Source of the DNA: Sciscionella marina DSM 45152
GTDB lineage: Bacteria; Actinomycetota; Actinomycetes; Mycobacteriales; Pseudonocardiaceae
Length of the DNA stretch: 35,090 bases
Direction of reading: 5' to 3'
Assembly: GCF_000379465.1 (NCBI RefSeq)
Contig: NZ_KB905412.1
Location: 1 to 35,090 of the forward strand
Shown: positions 7,978 to 16,518 of the stretch, piece by piece
How positions within the stretch are numbered: the stretch's first letter is position 1
Layout: each line of letters starts with the position of its first letter
The notes under the pieces: generated by a model
The model's database searches: none
What the model was told of the DNA's origin: nothing
What the model saw: only the letters and a program-made list of their open reading frames with translations
Position numbers and translations under genes: made by a program

Positions 7978-9056
7978 CGAACCGAGCCATGGAACTGAGC
8001 CGCAGCGAGGTGCTGCGTTACCGGATGCACCGCCAGGGCCTGTACCGGCTCGAGGAGCAGCCTGCGATCCTGGATCTGGGCCTGCAGCAGATGGGCACGA
8101 GCGTGGCGCAGGCGCTCGCCGCGCGCGCCCCGCGGACCGGCTGGGATCACCCTGAGCTGACGCTGGCCTGGACCTATCGGGGCGCGCCGCATCTGCACTG
8201 GGACACCGATCTCGGCAAGCTGGCCACCGCGCTGTCCCCGCGCACCGAAGACGGCGCGGCCGCGCGGCTGTCCTGGAGCAAGCCCCAGGTCGACCGCTGT
8301 GGAATGCCGGCGACCGAGGCGATCGGCAGGGTCGCCTCGGTCGCGGCCGAGGTGATCACCGCGCCGATGACCAAGGGCGCGGCGAGCGCCGCCATCACCG
8401 AGCACATTCCGCGCGGGCTCGGCTATGACTGCCGTCCCTGCCGCACTTTCCACGTCAACGAACAACTCATGCGGGTGGCGATGCTTCCCGCGGGGGTGGT
8501 GCTCGACCGGGAGGCGCCCAAGATCGTGCTCCGGCCGGGAAACCTGCCCCGGCCGAAGCGGAAACCGGATCCGGCCGCGGTGATCCGGACCTATCTGCGC
8601 TTCCTCGGACCGGCCACGGTCAAGGAGACCGCCGCCTTCTTCAACAGCACCGAACGCGAGCTCGCCCCGGTGTGGCCACGGGACCTGCTCGGGTGCACAG
8701 TGGACGGTGCACCCGCCTTTCTCACCGAGGAACCGGGTGAGCTGCCCGAAGACCCCATCGTGCGGTTGCTGCCGCCGATGGATCCCTATCTGCAGCCGCG
8801 GAACCGGGAGTTCCTGGTGCCGGATGCCGTGGCGCGCAAGCAGTTGTGGCGTATCCTCGGCAATCCGGGTGCCCTGCTCGTGGACGGTGAGATCCTGGGC
8901 GCGGTGCGCCAGAAAACGAGCGGGCGCAGGCTGGAGGTCACCGTGGAGGCCTTCGGGCACCTTTCCGCCCCGGTGCGCGCGGACACCGAGGCGGAAGCGC
9001 AGCGGCTCGCAGAAGCACGGGACATGCGAGCCGTCACCGTGCACTGGTTGGACTAG
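7974..9056 (+). CDS. Winged-helix DNA-binding protein, HTH_42 / AlkZ-like family
   Basis: 360 residues from GTG 7974, which gives a GTGA overlap with DUF3224; ATG 7989 (MELSRSEVL) is an equally good start. The N-terminus SRSEVLRYRMHRQGL and the C-terminal VDGEILGAVRQK..RRLEVTVEAFG match the winged-helix family that includes the DNA glycosylases AlkZ and YcaQ, which remove bulky or crosslinked bases. The catalytic Q-x-Q/Q-x-D motif expected in the LGLQQMG region is not clear, so glycosylase activity is unproven. Pairing with a WYL regulator, often DNA-damage linked, fits a repair role but is inference. Confidence 0.8.
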   Translation: MTNRAMELSRSEVLRYRMHRQGLYRLEEQPAILDLGLQQMGTSVAQALAARAPRTGWDHPELTLAWTYRGAPHLHWDTDLGKLATALSPRTEDGAAARLSWSKPQVDRCGMPATEAIGRVASVAAEVITAPMTKGAASAAITEHIPRGLGYDCRPCRTFHVNEQLMRVAMLPAGVVLDREAPKIVLRPGNLPRPKRKPDPAAVIRTYLRFLGPATVKETAAFFNSTERELAPVWPRDLLGCTVDGAPAFLTEEPGELPEDPIVRLLPPMDPYLQPRNREFLVPDAVARKQLWRILGNPGALLVDGEILGAVRQKTSGRRLEVTVEAFGHLSAPVRADTEAEAQRLAEARDMRAVTVHWLD

Positions 9057-9290
9057 CTCGCCGGGGGCCGGGGGCCGGATCGCGTCGATGTACTCGTCCT
9101 TGGACGGCGGGCCTTTCGATGACCCACGGCATCCAGCCCTCGTTCCAGGTGATCCGCTTGCCCTTGCTGTTGTCCAGCACCGCAGAGCGGTGGTACACCC
9201 CGGTCTGTAGGACCTGCCACGGTCGAGGTACCTCATACCCGGTTGCGGGTTCCCTTCGGGCAGATTCCCGGATGCAACCGGTTGCCGATC
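9057..9290 (-). other. Intergenic stretch with a possible gene fragment (minus strand)
   Basis: Between two converging genes. On the minus strand, from about 9240 leftward, one frame reads GYEVPRPWQVLQTGVYHRSA and then KGKRITWNEGWMPWVI, which has the composition of a real protein. A second frame then continues as KGPPSKDEYIDAIRPPAP. This looks like the frameshifted end of a small gene, but no start, ribosome binding site or family could be assigned. It may be chance coding in GC-rich DNA. Confidence 0.25.
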
Positions 9291-10670
9291 TCACCGGCAC
9301 GCGGTGGCCAGGGCGGTGCGCAAGGCCTCGAGCGCGGGCCCGAAGGCGTGCTTGGCGGGGGCGCCGTACCCGATGACGATCCCCTGCGGCCGCCCCTGCG
9401 CGCTGAACCAGCTGCGCTGCAAGGATTCCGCGGCCACCGAATGCCCGTGCAGCACGCCGAGGCATTCGGACTCCGACAGGCCGAGCGGAAGCATCAGCAG
9501 CAGGTGCAACCCTGCGGGGATCCCCTGTGGCACAACGGGAATCCCCTCCAACGCGGCGAGCACCTTGGCCCGCCGGGCCTTGTACATCGCGCGGGCCCGG
9601 CGGATGTGGGTGTCGTACCGGCCGGATTCCAGGAACTCGGCGAAGATCAGTTGGTCGATCGCGTTCGTCGTCTGGCCGCCGTAATACATCTCCTCGCGCA
9701 CCGGTTCGACGAGTTCACTCGGCAGTACGAGCCAGCCGAGCCGCAACCCGGGACCGAGGGTCTTGGAGACCGTGCCCGCGTACACCACCCGCTCGGGCGC
9801 AAGCGCCTGCAGTGCACCCACTTTCGGGCCGGCGTAACGGAATTCGCCGTCATAGTCGTCCTCGATCGCCAGCACATCCGCGCGGGCGACGAGCTCACCG
9901 CGGCGCGCCGGATGCAGCGGGACACCGAGCGGATAGTGGTGCGCCGCCCCGGTTACCAGGACCGGGGAGTCGAGTTCGGACACCCGGGCACCGTGCTCGT
10001 CCATCGGCAGCGGAACCACCCGGACGCCCTGCCGTGCGGCGATGTCCCGGTACCGGCGCAGCGAGGGGTCCTCGAAGGCGAACTCGCCGATCCCGCGGGC
10101 CCGCAGCACGGTGGCGAGCACCGCGAGCGCGTGCGAGTAGCCGCCGCAGATCACGATCCGCTCCGGTTCCGCGAGCACGCCACGTGCGCGCCCGAGATAG
10201 GCCGCGAGCGCGGACCGCAGCACCGGATGTCCCTGGGGATCGGGGAATCCCGGCTCGCTCGCCGGCATCGCGGCCAGTGCCGTCCTGCTTGCCGCGAGCC
10301 ACTGCTGGCGGGGGAACTCGCTCAGCTCGGGCAGCCCTGGCTGGAAGTTCCACCGCGGCCGCCCGTGCCGTTCCGGGGCCGGTTCGGGGCGCACCTGCTT
10401 GCCGGCGACCGCGGCGACCTTGGTGGGCGCACCCTGGGCGGTGACCAGGTAGCCCTCGGCGGCGAGCTGGCGGTACGCGGTGGTCACCGTGCCCCGCGCG
10501 AGGCCGAGCTCCGCGGCGAGCACCCGGGTGGAGGGCAGCACTGTCCCCGCGGCCAGCCGCCCGTCCCGCACGGCCGAGCGCACCGCCTCGACGAGTGCCG
10601 CCCCGCGCGCCCCGTTCCCGGACAGCTCGAGATGGAAGTCCACTCCCAGACTGGACCAATCAATCGCCAT
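9291..10670 (-). CDS. MocR-type GntR/aminotransferase transcriptional regulator
   Basis: 459 residues from ATG 10670. The N-terminal GntR winged helix (about 20-80) includes GTVLPSTRVLAAELGLARGT. It is joined to a fold-type I aminotransferase domain with IEDDYDGEFRY at 269-279 and the PLP-binding Lys303 in YAGTVSKTLGPGLRLGW. MocR proteins use bound PLP, sometimes with an amino acid, to switch DNA binding. The gene is divergent from the AhpD-like/PEP-mutase-like operon across 47 nt that carry TGGACCA repeats, so it very probably controls both directions. PdxR is a known relative, but no pdxS/pdxT genes are nearby, so a PLP-synthesis role is not supported here. Confidence 0.92.
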   Translation of the reverse strand: MAIDWSSLGVDFHLELSGNGARGAALVEAVRSAVRDGRLAAGTVLPSTRVLAAELGLARGTVTTAYRQLAAEGYLVTAQGAPTKVAAVAGKQVRPEPAPERHGRPRWNFQPGLPELSEFPRQQWLAASRTALAAMPASEPGFPDPQGHPVLRSALAAYLGRARGVLAEPERIVICGGYSHALAVLATVLRARGIGEFAFEDPSLRRYRDIAARQGVRVVPLPMDEHGARVSELDSPVLVTGAAHHYPLGVPLHPARRGELVARADVLAIEDDYDGEFRYAGPKVGALQALAPERVVYAGTVSKTLGPGLRLGWLVLPSELVEPVREEMYYGGQTTNAIDQLIFAEFLESGRYDTHIRRARAMYKARRAKVLAALEGIPVVPQGIPAGLHLLLMLPLGLSESECLGVLHGHSVAAESLQRSWFSAQGRPQGIVIGYGAPAKHAFGPALEALRTALATACR

Positions 10671-10698
10671 AGAACTGGACCATACCGTTGGACCAGTT
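10650..10698. promoter_or_regulatory. Putative MocR operator: three TGGACCA repeats
   Basis: TGGACCA occurs at 10652-10658, 10676-10682 and 10689-10695. The last two form an imperfect palindrome, AACTGGACCA (10673-10682) facing TTGGACCAGTT (10688-10698). The first copy lies inside the start of the MocR gene. Spaced direct repeats between divergent genes are the usual MocR operator plan. Binding is inferred from position and repetition. Confidence 0.6.
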
Positions 10699-10717
10699 CG
10701 CGGCTAGAGTCGATGGC

Positions 10718-11170
10718 ATGCGAATCAAACTGAGCCAGAAGGTGCCGGAGGCACGCAAGCACCTGATCGCCATGCACACCGCGATCGAGAAGGCGGCTGA
10801 GGAAGCCGGTCTGGACAAGAAACTCGTCGAACTGGTCAAGATCCGGAGCTCGCAGATCAACGGCTGCGCCTTCTGCCTCGACATGCACGCCAAGGACGCG
10901 CGCAAGGCAGGCGAGCAGCAGCAGCGGCTGGACCTGCTACCCGCCTGGCAGGAGACCGAGCTGTACAGCCCGGCCGAACGGGCGGCCCTCGAGCTGACCG
11001 AAGCCATCAGCAGGCTCTCGGACACCGCAGACATTCCCGATGAGCTCTACACGCGGGTCGCCAAGGAATTCACCGAAGACCAGTTCGCGGTCGTGGCCTG
11101 GGCGGCGATCGCCATCAACACCTTCAACCGCCTCAACGTGACCATGCGGACCCCGGTCCCGAGCGCGTAG
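10718..11170 (+). CDS. Carboxymuconolactone decarboxylase (AhpD-like) family protein 1
   Basis: 150 residues from ATG 10718 (MRIKLSQ). It contains the family core KIRSSQINGCAFCLDMH with Cys50-x-x-Cys53 and His57, the redox motif of AhpD-like proteins that act as thiol peroxidase/adaptor enzymes. It is the first gene of a three-gene operon divergent from the MocR regulator. The second gene is a close paralogue, indicating tandem duplication. The natural oxidant or partner is unknown; lactone decarboxylation is unlikely because the CxxC/H redox pattern is present. Confidence 0.9.
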   Translation: MRIKLSQKVPEARKHLIAMHTAIEKAAEEAGLDKKLVELVKIRSSQINGCAFCLDMHAKDARKAGEQQQRLDLLPAWQETELYSPAERAALELTEAISRLSDTADIPDELYTRVAKEFTEDQFAVVAWAAIAINTFNRLNVTMRTPVPSA

Positions 11171-11180
11171 GAGCCACCAC

Positions 11181-11633
11181 ATGCGAATCCAGCTCAGTGA
11201 AGCCCTTCCCGGCGCGATCAAGCATGTGTTCGCGATGTACGGGGTCATCGAACGCGCCGCGCAGGACGCCGGCCTGGACAGGTCGGTCCTCGAACTCGTC
11301 AAGATCCGGGCCTCGCAGATCAACGGCTGCGCCTACTGCACCGACACGCACTCCCGTGATGCGGCCACGGCCGGTGAGTCGCAGCGGCGGATCTTCGTGC
11401 TGCCCGTCTGGCGGGAGACCGAGCTGTTCAGCGAGCTCGAACGCGCCGCGCTCGAGCTGACCGAGGCCATGACCCGCCTCTCCGAGCAGGCCGAGGTGCC
11501 CGACGAAGTCTACGAGCAGGCACGGAAGGTACTCAGCGAGGAACAGTTCACGGTGATCGCGTGGACCGCGGCCGGGATCAACCTGCTCAACCGGCTCGGG
11601 GTCACCAGCCGCAAACCCCTGCCCGCCGCATGA
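11181..11633 (+). CDS. Carboxymuconolactone decarboxylase (AhpD-like) family protein 2
   Basis: 150 residues, the same length as its upstream paralogue and alignable end to end, with KIRASQINGCAYCTDTH carrying Cys50, Cys53 and His57. It begins 10 nt after the first copy. Its TGA overlaps the ATG of the PEP-mutase-like gene (ATGA at 11630-11633), so translation of all three genes is coupled. Differences around the active site (FCLDMH versus YCTDTH) suggest distinct partners or a heteromer. The role is presumably peroxide or alkylhydroperoxidase chemistry, by family. Confidence 0.9.
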   Translation: MRIQLSEALPGAIKHVFAMYGVIERAAQDAGLDRSVLELVKIRASQINGCAYCTDTHSRDAATAGESQRRIFVLPVWRETELFSELERAALELTEAMTRLSEQAEVPDEVYEQARKVLSEEQFTVIAWTAAGINLLNRLGVTSRKPLPAA

Positions 11634-12340
11634 ACGAGCTCCGGAATCTGCACGTCCCCGGCAAACCGCTCGTCCTGCCGAACGTCTGGGACGCCGATAC
11701 CGCCCAGCTCGTGGTCGAGGCCGGGTTCCCGGTCGTGGCGACCAGTTCCGGCGCGCTGGCCGCGGCCCTCGGTTACGGCGATCACCAGCAGGCACCCGCC
11801 GCGGAGGTGTTCGCCGCGGCGGCCCGGATCGCGCGCGCGGTTCCGGTCCCGGTGACCGTGGACGCGGAGTCCGGCTACGGGCTCGCGCCGGAGGAACTGG
11901 TCACGGCGCTGTTCGAAGCAGGTGCCCAGGGCTGCAATATCGAGGACACCGATCACGAGTCCGGGCTGCTCATCCCGGCCTCGGACCAGGCAGGGCGGAT
12001 CGCGAAGATGCGGGCGGCCAGCACCGAGCTGGTGATCAACGCGCGGGTGGACGTATTCCTGCACGAGGACCCCTCGCTCACCGGGGCGATCGGGCGCGCC
12101 GAGGCCTATCTGGAGGCGGGCGCGGACTGCGTGTATCCGATCTTCCTTCCCGGCGAGCACATCCAGAGGTTTCTCGATGCGCTTTCCCCCGCGCCGGTGA
12201 ACCTGTTGTGCTTGCCGCCCAAGACCCCCGGGCTCGCGGATCTGACCAAGTCCGGAGCGGCCAGAGTGTCCCTCGGCACGGGCCTGTGGCGGGCCCAGCA
12301 GCAGTGGCTGCGTGAGCAGCTCGCCGCGATGCGTGCGTAA
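11630..12340 (+). CDS. Isocitrate lyase / PEP mutase family protein
   Basis: 236 residues from ATG 11630, which overlaps the preceding stop. The (βα)8 PEP mutase/isocitrate lyase fold is shown by LPNVWDADTAQLVVEAG near the start, VDAESGYG (metal-binding aspartate region), CNIEDTDH, and NARVDVFL. The lyase-specific KKCGH loop is absent, so it is not a classical isocitrate lyase. Members of this short group include oxaloacetate hydrolase-like and carboxyphosphonoenolpyruvate-type enzymes; the substrate cannot be read from sequence. Its place in an operon with two AhpD-like proteins under a MocR regulator suggests a shared catabolic or redox task. Confidence 0.85.
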   Translation: MNELRNLHVPGKPLVLPNVWDADTAQLVVEAGFPVVATSSGALAAALGYGDHQQAPAAEVFAAAARIARAVPVPVTVDAESGYGLAPEELVTALFEAGAQGCNIEDTDHESGLLIPASDQAGRIAKMRAASTELVINARVDVFLHEDPSLTGAIGRAEAYLEAGADCVYPIFLPGEHIQRFLDALSPAPVNLLCLPPKTPGLADLTKSGAARVSLGTGLWRAQQQWLREQLAAMRA

Positions 12341-12357
12341 CCGCGCCATTCGTGATT

Positions 12358-12399
12358 GCATCTCCCCAACCGCGAGCGAACTGTCGAGTAGGGAGATGC
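12358..12399 (+). promoter_or_regulatory. Hairpin that includes the ribosome binding site of the acyl-CoA synthetase
   Basis: GCATCTCCC (12358-12366) and GGGAGATGC (12391-12399) form a perfect 9-bp inverted repeat with a 24-nt loop. The right arm contains the GGGAG ribosome binding site directly before ATG 12401. The same structure could also act as a terminator for the upstream operon, but no T-run follows. Confidence 0.55.
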
Positions 12400-12400
12400 C

Positions 12401-14035
12401 ATGTGGAGCACGATGCAGGACGAGCCACTGACGATCACGCAGCTCCTGCGCTACGGGACGACCGTGACCGCGTCCGGTCAGGTCGGCACGTGGACCGGGA
12501 GTGAGCTGCGCGCCGAGAACTACGCCGAGCTCGGCCGCAGGTGCGCCCGTCTCGCGCACGCGCTCCGCGGCCTCGGCATCGACGGTGACCAGCGGGTCGG
12601 CACCTTCATGTGGAACAACAACGAACACCTCGAGGCCTACCTCACGGTGCCGTCCATGGGTGCCGTCCTGCACACCCTCAACATCCGGCTGTTCCCCGAA
12701 CAGCTCGCCTACGTGATCGACCACGCCGAGGACCAGGTCATCCTGGTCGATGCGAGCGTTGCCCCGCTGCTGAACAAGATCCTCGCCCAGTGCCCGACGG
12801 TGCGCCACGTGGTCGTGACCAACGGACCGGTCGGCGCCGTCGAGGCCCCGGCGCACATCACCGTGCACGGCTACGAGGACCTGCTCGCGGCGGGTGAGGA
12901 CGAGTTCGCCTGGCCGGAGATCGACGAACGGTCCGCGGCCGCCATGTGCTACACCTCGGGGACTACCGGTAACCCGAAGGGTGTGGTGTACTCGCACCGC
13001 TCCATCTGGCTGCACTCGGCGCAGGTCTGTATGAGCGACGGGATGCAGCTCTCCGGCGCGGACAACGCGCTGGTGATCGTCCCGCAGTTCCACGCGATGT
13101 CCTGGGGAATGCCCTACGCGGCGATGATGGTCGGCGCCTCGCTGGTCATGCCGGACCGGTTCCTGCAGCCCGAGCCGCTCGCGGCGATCCTGGCCGCGAC
13201 CGAACCCACCATGGCCGCCGCGGTGCCCACGATCTGGCAGGGCATGCTCGCCCAGCTGGAAGCACACCCGCAGGACATCAGTCACCTGCGCCAGGTGGTC
13301 GTCGGCGGGTCCGCCTGCCCGCCCGCGATGATGCACGAGTTCGAGGAGGTCCACCATGTCCCGGTCATCCACGCCTGGGGCATGACCGAGACCTCCCCGC
13401 TGGGCAGCGTCGCCCGTCCACCTGCCGGGGTGACCGGGGACGAGGCCTGGGACTACCGCTACACGCAGGGCCGGTTCCCTGCCGGGGTGCGGGCGCGCAT
13501 CGTCGGGGACGACGGCGTCGAACGGCCATGGGACGGCTCCGAGGTCGGTGAGCTCGAGGTGCGCGGCCCGTGGATCGCCGGCGCCTACTACCGCCCGGAC
13601 GAGGGCGACCCCGAGGAGAAGTTCCGGGACGGCTGGCTGCGCACCGGCGATGTCGGCAAGATCAGCCCGGACGGGTTCCTCACGCTGACCGACCGCTCCA
13701 AGGACGTGATCAAGTCCGGCGGCGAGTGGATTTCCTCGGTGGACCTGGAGAACGCGATCATGGCGCACCCCGCGGTCGCCGAGGCCGCGGTGATCGGGGT
13801 GCCCGATCCGAAATGGGACGAGCGCCCGCTCGTCGCCGTGGTGCCGAAAGAAGGCGAGCAGGTGGATCTGGCGCAGCTGCGGGAATTCCTCGCCGAACAC
13901 GTCGCGAAATGGCAGCTGCCCGAGCACTGGACGTTCATCGAGGAAGTCCCCAAGACCTCGGTCGGCAAGTTCGACAAGAAGCGGCTGCGCGCCCAGCACG
14001 CGGAAGGTTCGCTGAGCGTCACCGATATCCAGTAG
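12401..14035 (+). CDS. Fatty acyl-CoA synthetase (AMP-binding, FadD-like)
   Basis: 544 residues. It activates a carboxylic acid, probably a medium- or long-chain fatty acid, to its CoA ester through an acyl-adenylate. Motifs in order: the P-loop-like YTSGTTGNPKGV (from residue 184), the adenylate-binding HAWGMTETSPLG, the hinge GWLRTGDVGKISPDGFLTLTD followed by DRSKDVIKSGGEWIS, and the C-terminal catalytic lysine region PKTSVGKFDKKRLR. Length and motif spacing match the medium/long-chain ligase group. The start is fixed by GGGAG and ATG 12401. It lies on the same strand after the MocR-controlled operon but is separated by a hairpin, so it may be regulated on its own. Confidence 0.93.
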   Translation: MWSTMQDEPLTITQLLRYGTTVTASGQVGTWTGSELRAENYAELGRRCARLAHALRGLGIDGDQRVGTFMWNNNEHLEAYLTVPSMGAVLHTLNIRLFPEQLAYVIDHAEDQVILVDASVAPLLNKILAQCPTVRHVVVTNGPVGAVEAPAHITVHGYEDLLAAGEDEFAWPEIDERSAAAMCYTSGTTGNPKGVVYSHRSIWLHSAQVCMSDGMQLSGADNALVIVPQFHAMSWGMPYAAMMVGASLVMPDRFLQPEPLAAILAATEPTMAAAVPTIWQGMLAQLEAHPQDISHLRQVVVGGSACPPAMMHEFEEVHHVPVIHAWGMTETSPLGSVARPPAGVTGDEAWDYRYTQGRFPAGVRARIVGDDGVERPWDGSEVGELEVRGPWIAGAYYRPDEGDPEEKFRDGWLRTGDVGKISPDGFLTLTDRSKDVIKSGGEWISSVDLENAIMAHPAVAEAAVIGVPDPKWDERPLVAVVPKEGEQVDLAQLREFLAEHVAKWQLPEHWTFIEEVPKTSVGKFDKKRLRAQHAEGSLSVTDIQ

Positions 14036-14057
14036 CGGGAAAAGTCCGAACTTTACC

Positions 14058-14090
14058 GTAGGACGGCCGGAAATCCAATCCGTCCTACGA
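14058..14090 (+). terminator. Hairpin between acyl-CoA synthetase and penicillin acylase genes
   Basis: CGTAGGACGG (14058-14067) and CCGTCCTACG (14081-14090) form a perfect 10-bp stem with a 13-nt loop, 22 nt after the acyl-CoA synthetase stop. No T-run follows, so it may be a U-less actinobacterial terminator or an operator for the next gene. Confidence 0.5.
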
Positions 14091-14109
14091 TGCCCGTTAT
14101 GCCGGTATC

Positions 14110-16518
14110 ATGCCGGTCATGCGTCACCCTCGCCGTGTGGTCCTTGCCGTCATCACCGTGCTCGCCGCGAGTCTGCTGCCCGTTTCGGCGGCCGCCGACG
14201 ATGAGACCGTGACGATTCCAGGGTTGTCCGCGCCGGTCGACATCACCGTGGACACCTGGGGTGTCCCACATATTTCGGCGCGGAACACCGGCGACCTGTT
14301 CCAGGCACAAGGGTTCAATGCCGCACAGGACCGGCTTTTCCAGATGGACACCTGGCGCCGCAAGGGGCTCGGCGAGCTGAGCACGGTGCTCGGACCGAAC
14401 TATGTCGAGCAGGACCGGGCGGCACGCTTGTTCCGCTACCGCGGTGATATGGCGAAGGAATGGGCGAGCTACGGTCCGGAGGCCAAGCGGATCGCGACGC
14501 GGTTCGCGGCGGGCGTCAACGCCTACGTCGACTGGCTTTCCGCGCACCCCGATGCGCTGCCGGACGAATTCCGCCAGCTCGGGTACTCCCCCGCGCACTG
14601 GCGACCGCAAGATCTGGTGCTCATCCGCACGCATGCCCTGGTCAACAACCTCACCGACGAGGTCGACCGGGCCAAGCTCGTATGCCTCGGCGGAAGACAG
14701 GCCAGCGAATACCACAAGAAACTCCAGCCCGACCACGAGCTCGCGGTGCCCGCCGGACTGGACCAGTGTTCGATCCCCGACGATGTGCTCGAGGTCTACG
14801 ATCTCGCCACCGCCTCGGTACGCTTCGACAAGGGCACCATGCGCTCCAGCAAGGAGCCGGCGAACCAGCGCCGGATCGACGAGGCGAACAGCGGCAGTAA
14901 TTCCTGGGCGATCGCACCGGAACGCACCGCTACCGGGCGCCCGATCCTCGCAGGCGATCCGCACCGCTTCAACGCCGAACTGCCCACCGACCGCTACATC
15001 GCGCACCTGTCCGCCCCCGGGCTGGACGTCATCGGTGCGGGCGAACCGTGGAACCCCGGAATCAGTATGGGGCACAACGAGAACATCGCCTTCGGCCTGA
15101 CCAACCTCGCCGCCGACCAGTCCGATCTCTACGTCTACGACCTCAAACCGGGTGATCCGAGCCGATACCGCTATCGCGGCGGCTGGGAGCGGATGCGCAC
15201 CACGACCGAACAGATCCCGGTCGCCGGTACCGACCCGGCGTCGGTAGGGCTCTCCTTCACCCGGCACGGACCGGTGGTCAAGGTGGACAAGAAGCACAAC
15301 AAGGCCTACGCGGTGCGCACGGTGTGGTCCGAACCGGGCACCTCGGCCTACCTCGGCAGCCTGAATTTCCAGCGAGCCAAGAACTACCCGGAATTCGCCT
15401 CGGCTATGCGCACCTGGAAAACCCCGGGCTCGAACCTGGTGTTCGCCGGCAAGGACGGCGATATCGGCTGGGTTCCCGGCGCGATCGTGCCCAAACGCAC
15501 CGGCTCCGACTATGACGGGCTGCTTCCCGTTCCGGGCGACGGTCGCTACGAATGGGACGGATTCCATACGAACGACGAACTGCCTCGCGTGCACAATCCG
15601 AAGGACGGCTTTTTCGCCTCGGCCAACGACTACAATTTCCCGGCGAGTACGCGGGTGCGGCCCGGCTATGAATGGTCGGCCGAATACCGCAAGGACCGCA
15701 TCACCGAAATGCTCGCCGGTAATTCCCGTTCCTCGGTCGCCGATTCCGCGCGATTGCAGAATGACGAGCGTTCCGGGCTCGCCCGCGTCCTCGTTCCCTA
15801 CCTCGCCGATATGCGGTCCAGCGATCCCGCCACCGCCAAGGCACTCGAACTGCTGCGCGACTTCGACGGGATGATCGGCAAGGACTCCGCACCGGCCGCG
15901 CTCTACGAAACCTGGCTGATGCGTTTCCTCTACCCGGGATGGGCGCACGCGATGGTGTCCACACCGGTCGCCGATGAACTCGTCAAACGCAATGCGTCAC
16001 CGGATTTCCGTGTCCTCACCGCCACACTCGCCGATCCGGACCGTTGGTTCGGTGAAAACGGCGCGGCCAAACGCGATGCGCTGCTGCTCGATACGCTCGG
16101 CCGCGCCTACCAGGACGTACAGGAGAAACTCGGCGCGGACCCCGCGAAGTGGCGCTGGGGTGCCATGCACCAGCAGCTGTTCCTCCATCCGCTCGGAGAG
16201 CCGAGCATCGGCCCCATCGAGCAGGGCGGTGACGCGCACACCGTCCGGGCCTCAGGCTACGACGTATCGGCCTTCCCGTACCTCCCGGTGGTCGGTCCCA
16301 CCTTCAAGATGGTTCAGGACGTGGGAGCCTGGGACAACTCGCGTGCGATCAACGCACCCGGCCAGTCCGGGGACCGCCGCAGCAAGCACTACAGCGATCT
16401 GGCGGACAGCTGGGCCGAAGGGAAGTACTTCCCGCTGCTCTACAGTAAGCAAGCGCTCGCCGGGCACGTCGACCAACGGATTCGGCTCACTCCGGAAGGC
16501 CGGCCAGCCGCGCGGTGA
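14110..16518 (+). CDS. Secreted penicillin acylase family (Ntn) hydrolase
   Basis: 802 residues. An N-terminal signal peptide ([20 protein letters not shown], cleavage near SAAAD) is followed by the α-chain region [11 protein letters not shown]. The self-processing site is predicted at Gly262-Ser263 in NSGSNSWAI; Ser263 would become the N-terminal nucleophile of the β-chain. Later [20 protein letters not shown] is also typical of the family. These enzymes cleave amides such as β-lactam side chains, acyl-homoserine lactones or cyclic lipopeptides; the substrate is not predictable here. ATG 14119 is an alternative start. The 3' end overlaps the convergent valS gene by 32 nt. Confidence 0.92.
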   Translation: MPVMRHPRRVVLAVITVLAASLLPVSAAADDETVTIPGLSAPVDITVDTWGVPHISARNTGDLFQAQGFNAAQDRLFQMDTWRRKGLGELSTVLGPNYVEQDRAARLFRYRGDMAKEWASYGPEAKRIATRFAAGVNAYVDWLSAHPDALPDEFRQLGYSPAHWRPQDLVLIRTHALVNNLTDEVDRAKLVCLGGRQASEYHKKLQPDHELAVPAGLDQCSIPDDVLEVYDLATASVRFDKGTMRSSKEPANQRRIDEANSGSNSWAIAPERTATGRPILAGDPHRFNAELPTDRYIAHLSAPGLDVIGAGEPWNPGISMGHNENIAFGLTNLAADQSDLYVYDLKPGDPSRYRYRGGWERMRTTTEQIPVAGTDPASVGLSFTRHGPVVKVDKKHNKAYAVRTVWSEPGTSAYLGSLNFQRAKNYPEFASAMRTWKTPGSNLVFAGKDGDIGWVPGAIVPKRTGSDYDGLLPVPGDGRYEWDGFHTNDELPRVHNPKDGFFASANDYNFPASTRVRPGYEWSAEYRKDRITEMLAGNSRSSVADSARLQNDERSGLARVLVPYLADMRSSDPATAKALELLRDFDGMIGKDSAPAALYETWLMRFLYPGWAHAMVSTPVADELVKRNASPDFRVLTATLADPDRWFGENGAAKRDALLLDTLGRAYQDVQEKLGADPAKWRWGAMHQQLFLHPLGEPSIGPIEQGGDAHTVRASGYDVSAFPYLPVVGPTFKMVQDVGAWDNSRAINAPGQSGDRRSKHYSDLADSWAEGKYFPLLYSKQALAGHVDQRIRLTPEGRPAAR

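Noticed and set aside
9291-10670. Annotation of the MocR gene as PdxR
   Set aside because: Family fits, but no pyridoxal phosphate synthase genes are adjacent; only the general MocR name is supported.
11510-13999. 829-codon open frame on the minus strand
   Set aside because: It lies opposite the PEP-mutase-like and acyl-CoA synthetase genes, which have clear motifs; it is a composition artefact.
14053-15948. 631-codon open frame on the minus strand
   Set aside because: Shadow of the penicillin acylase gene, which has a signal peptide and processing site.
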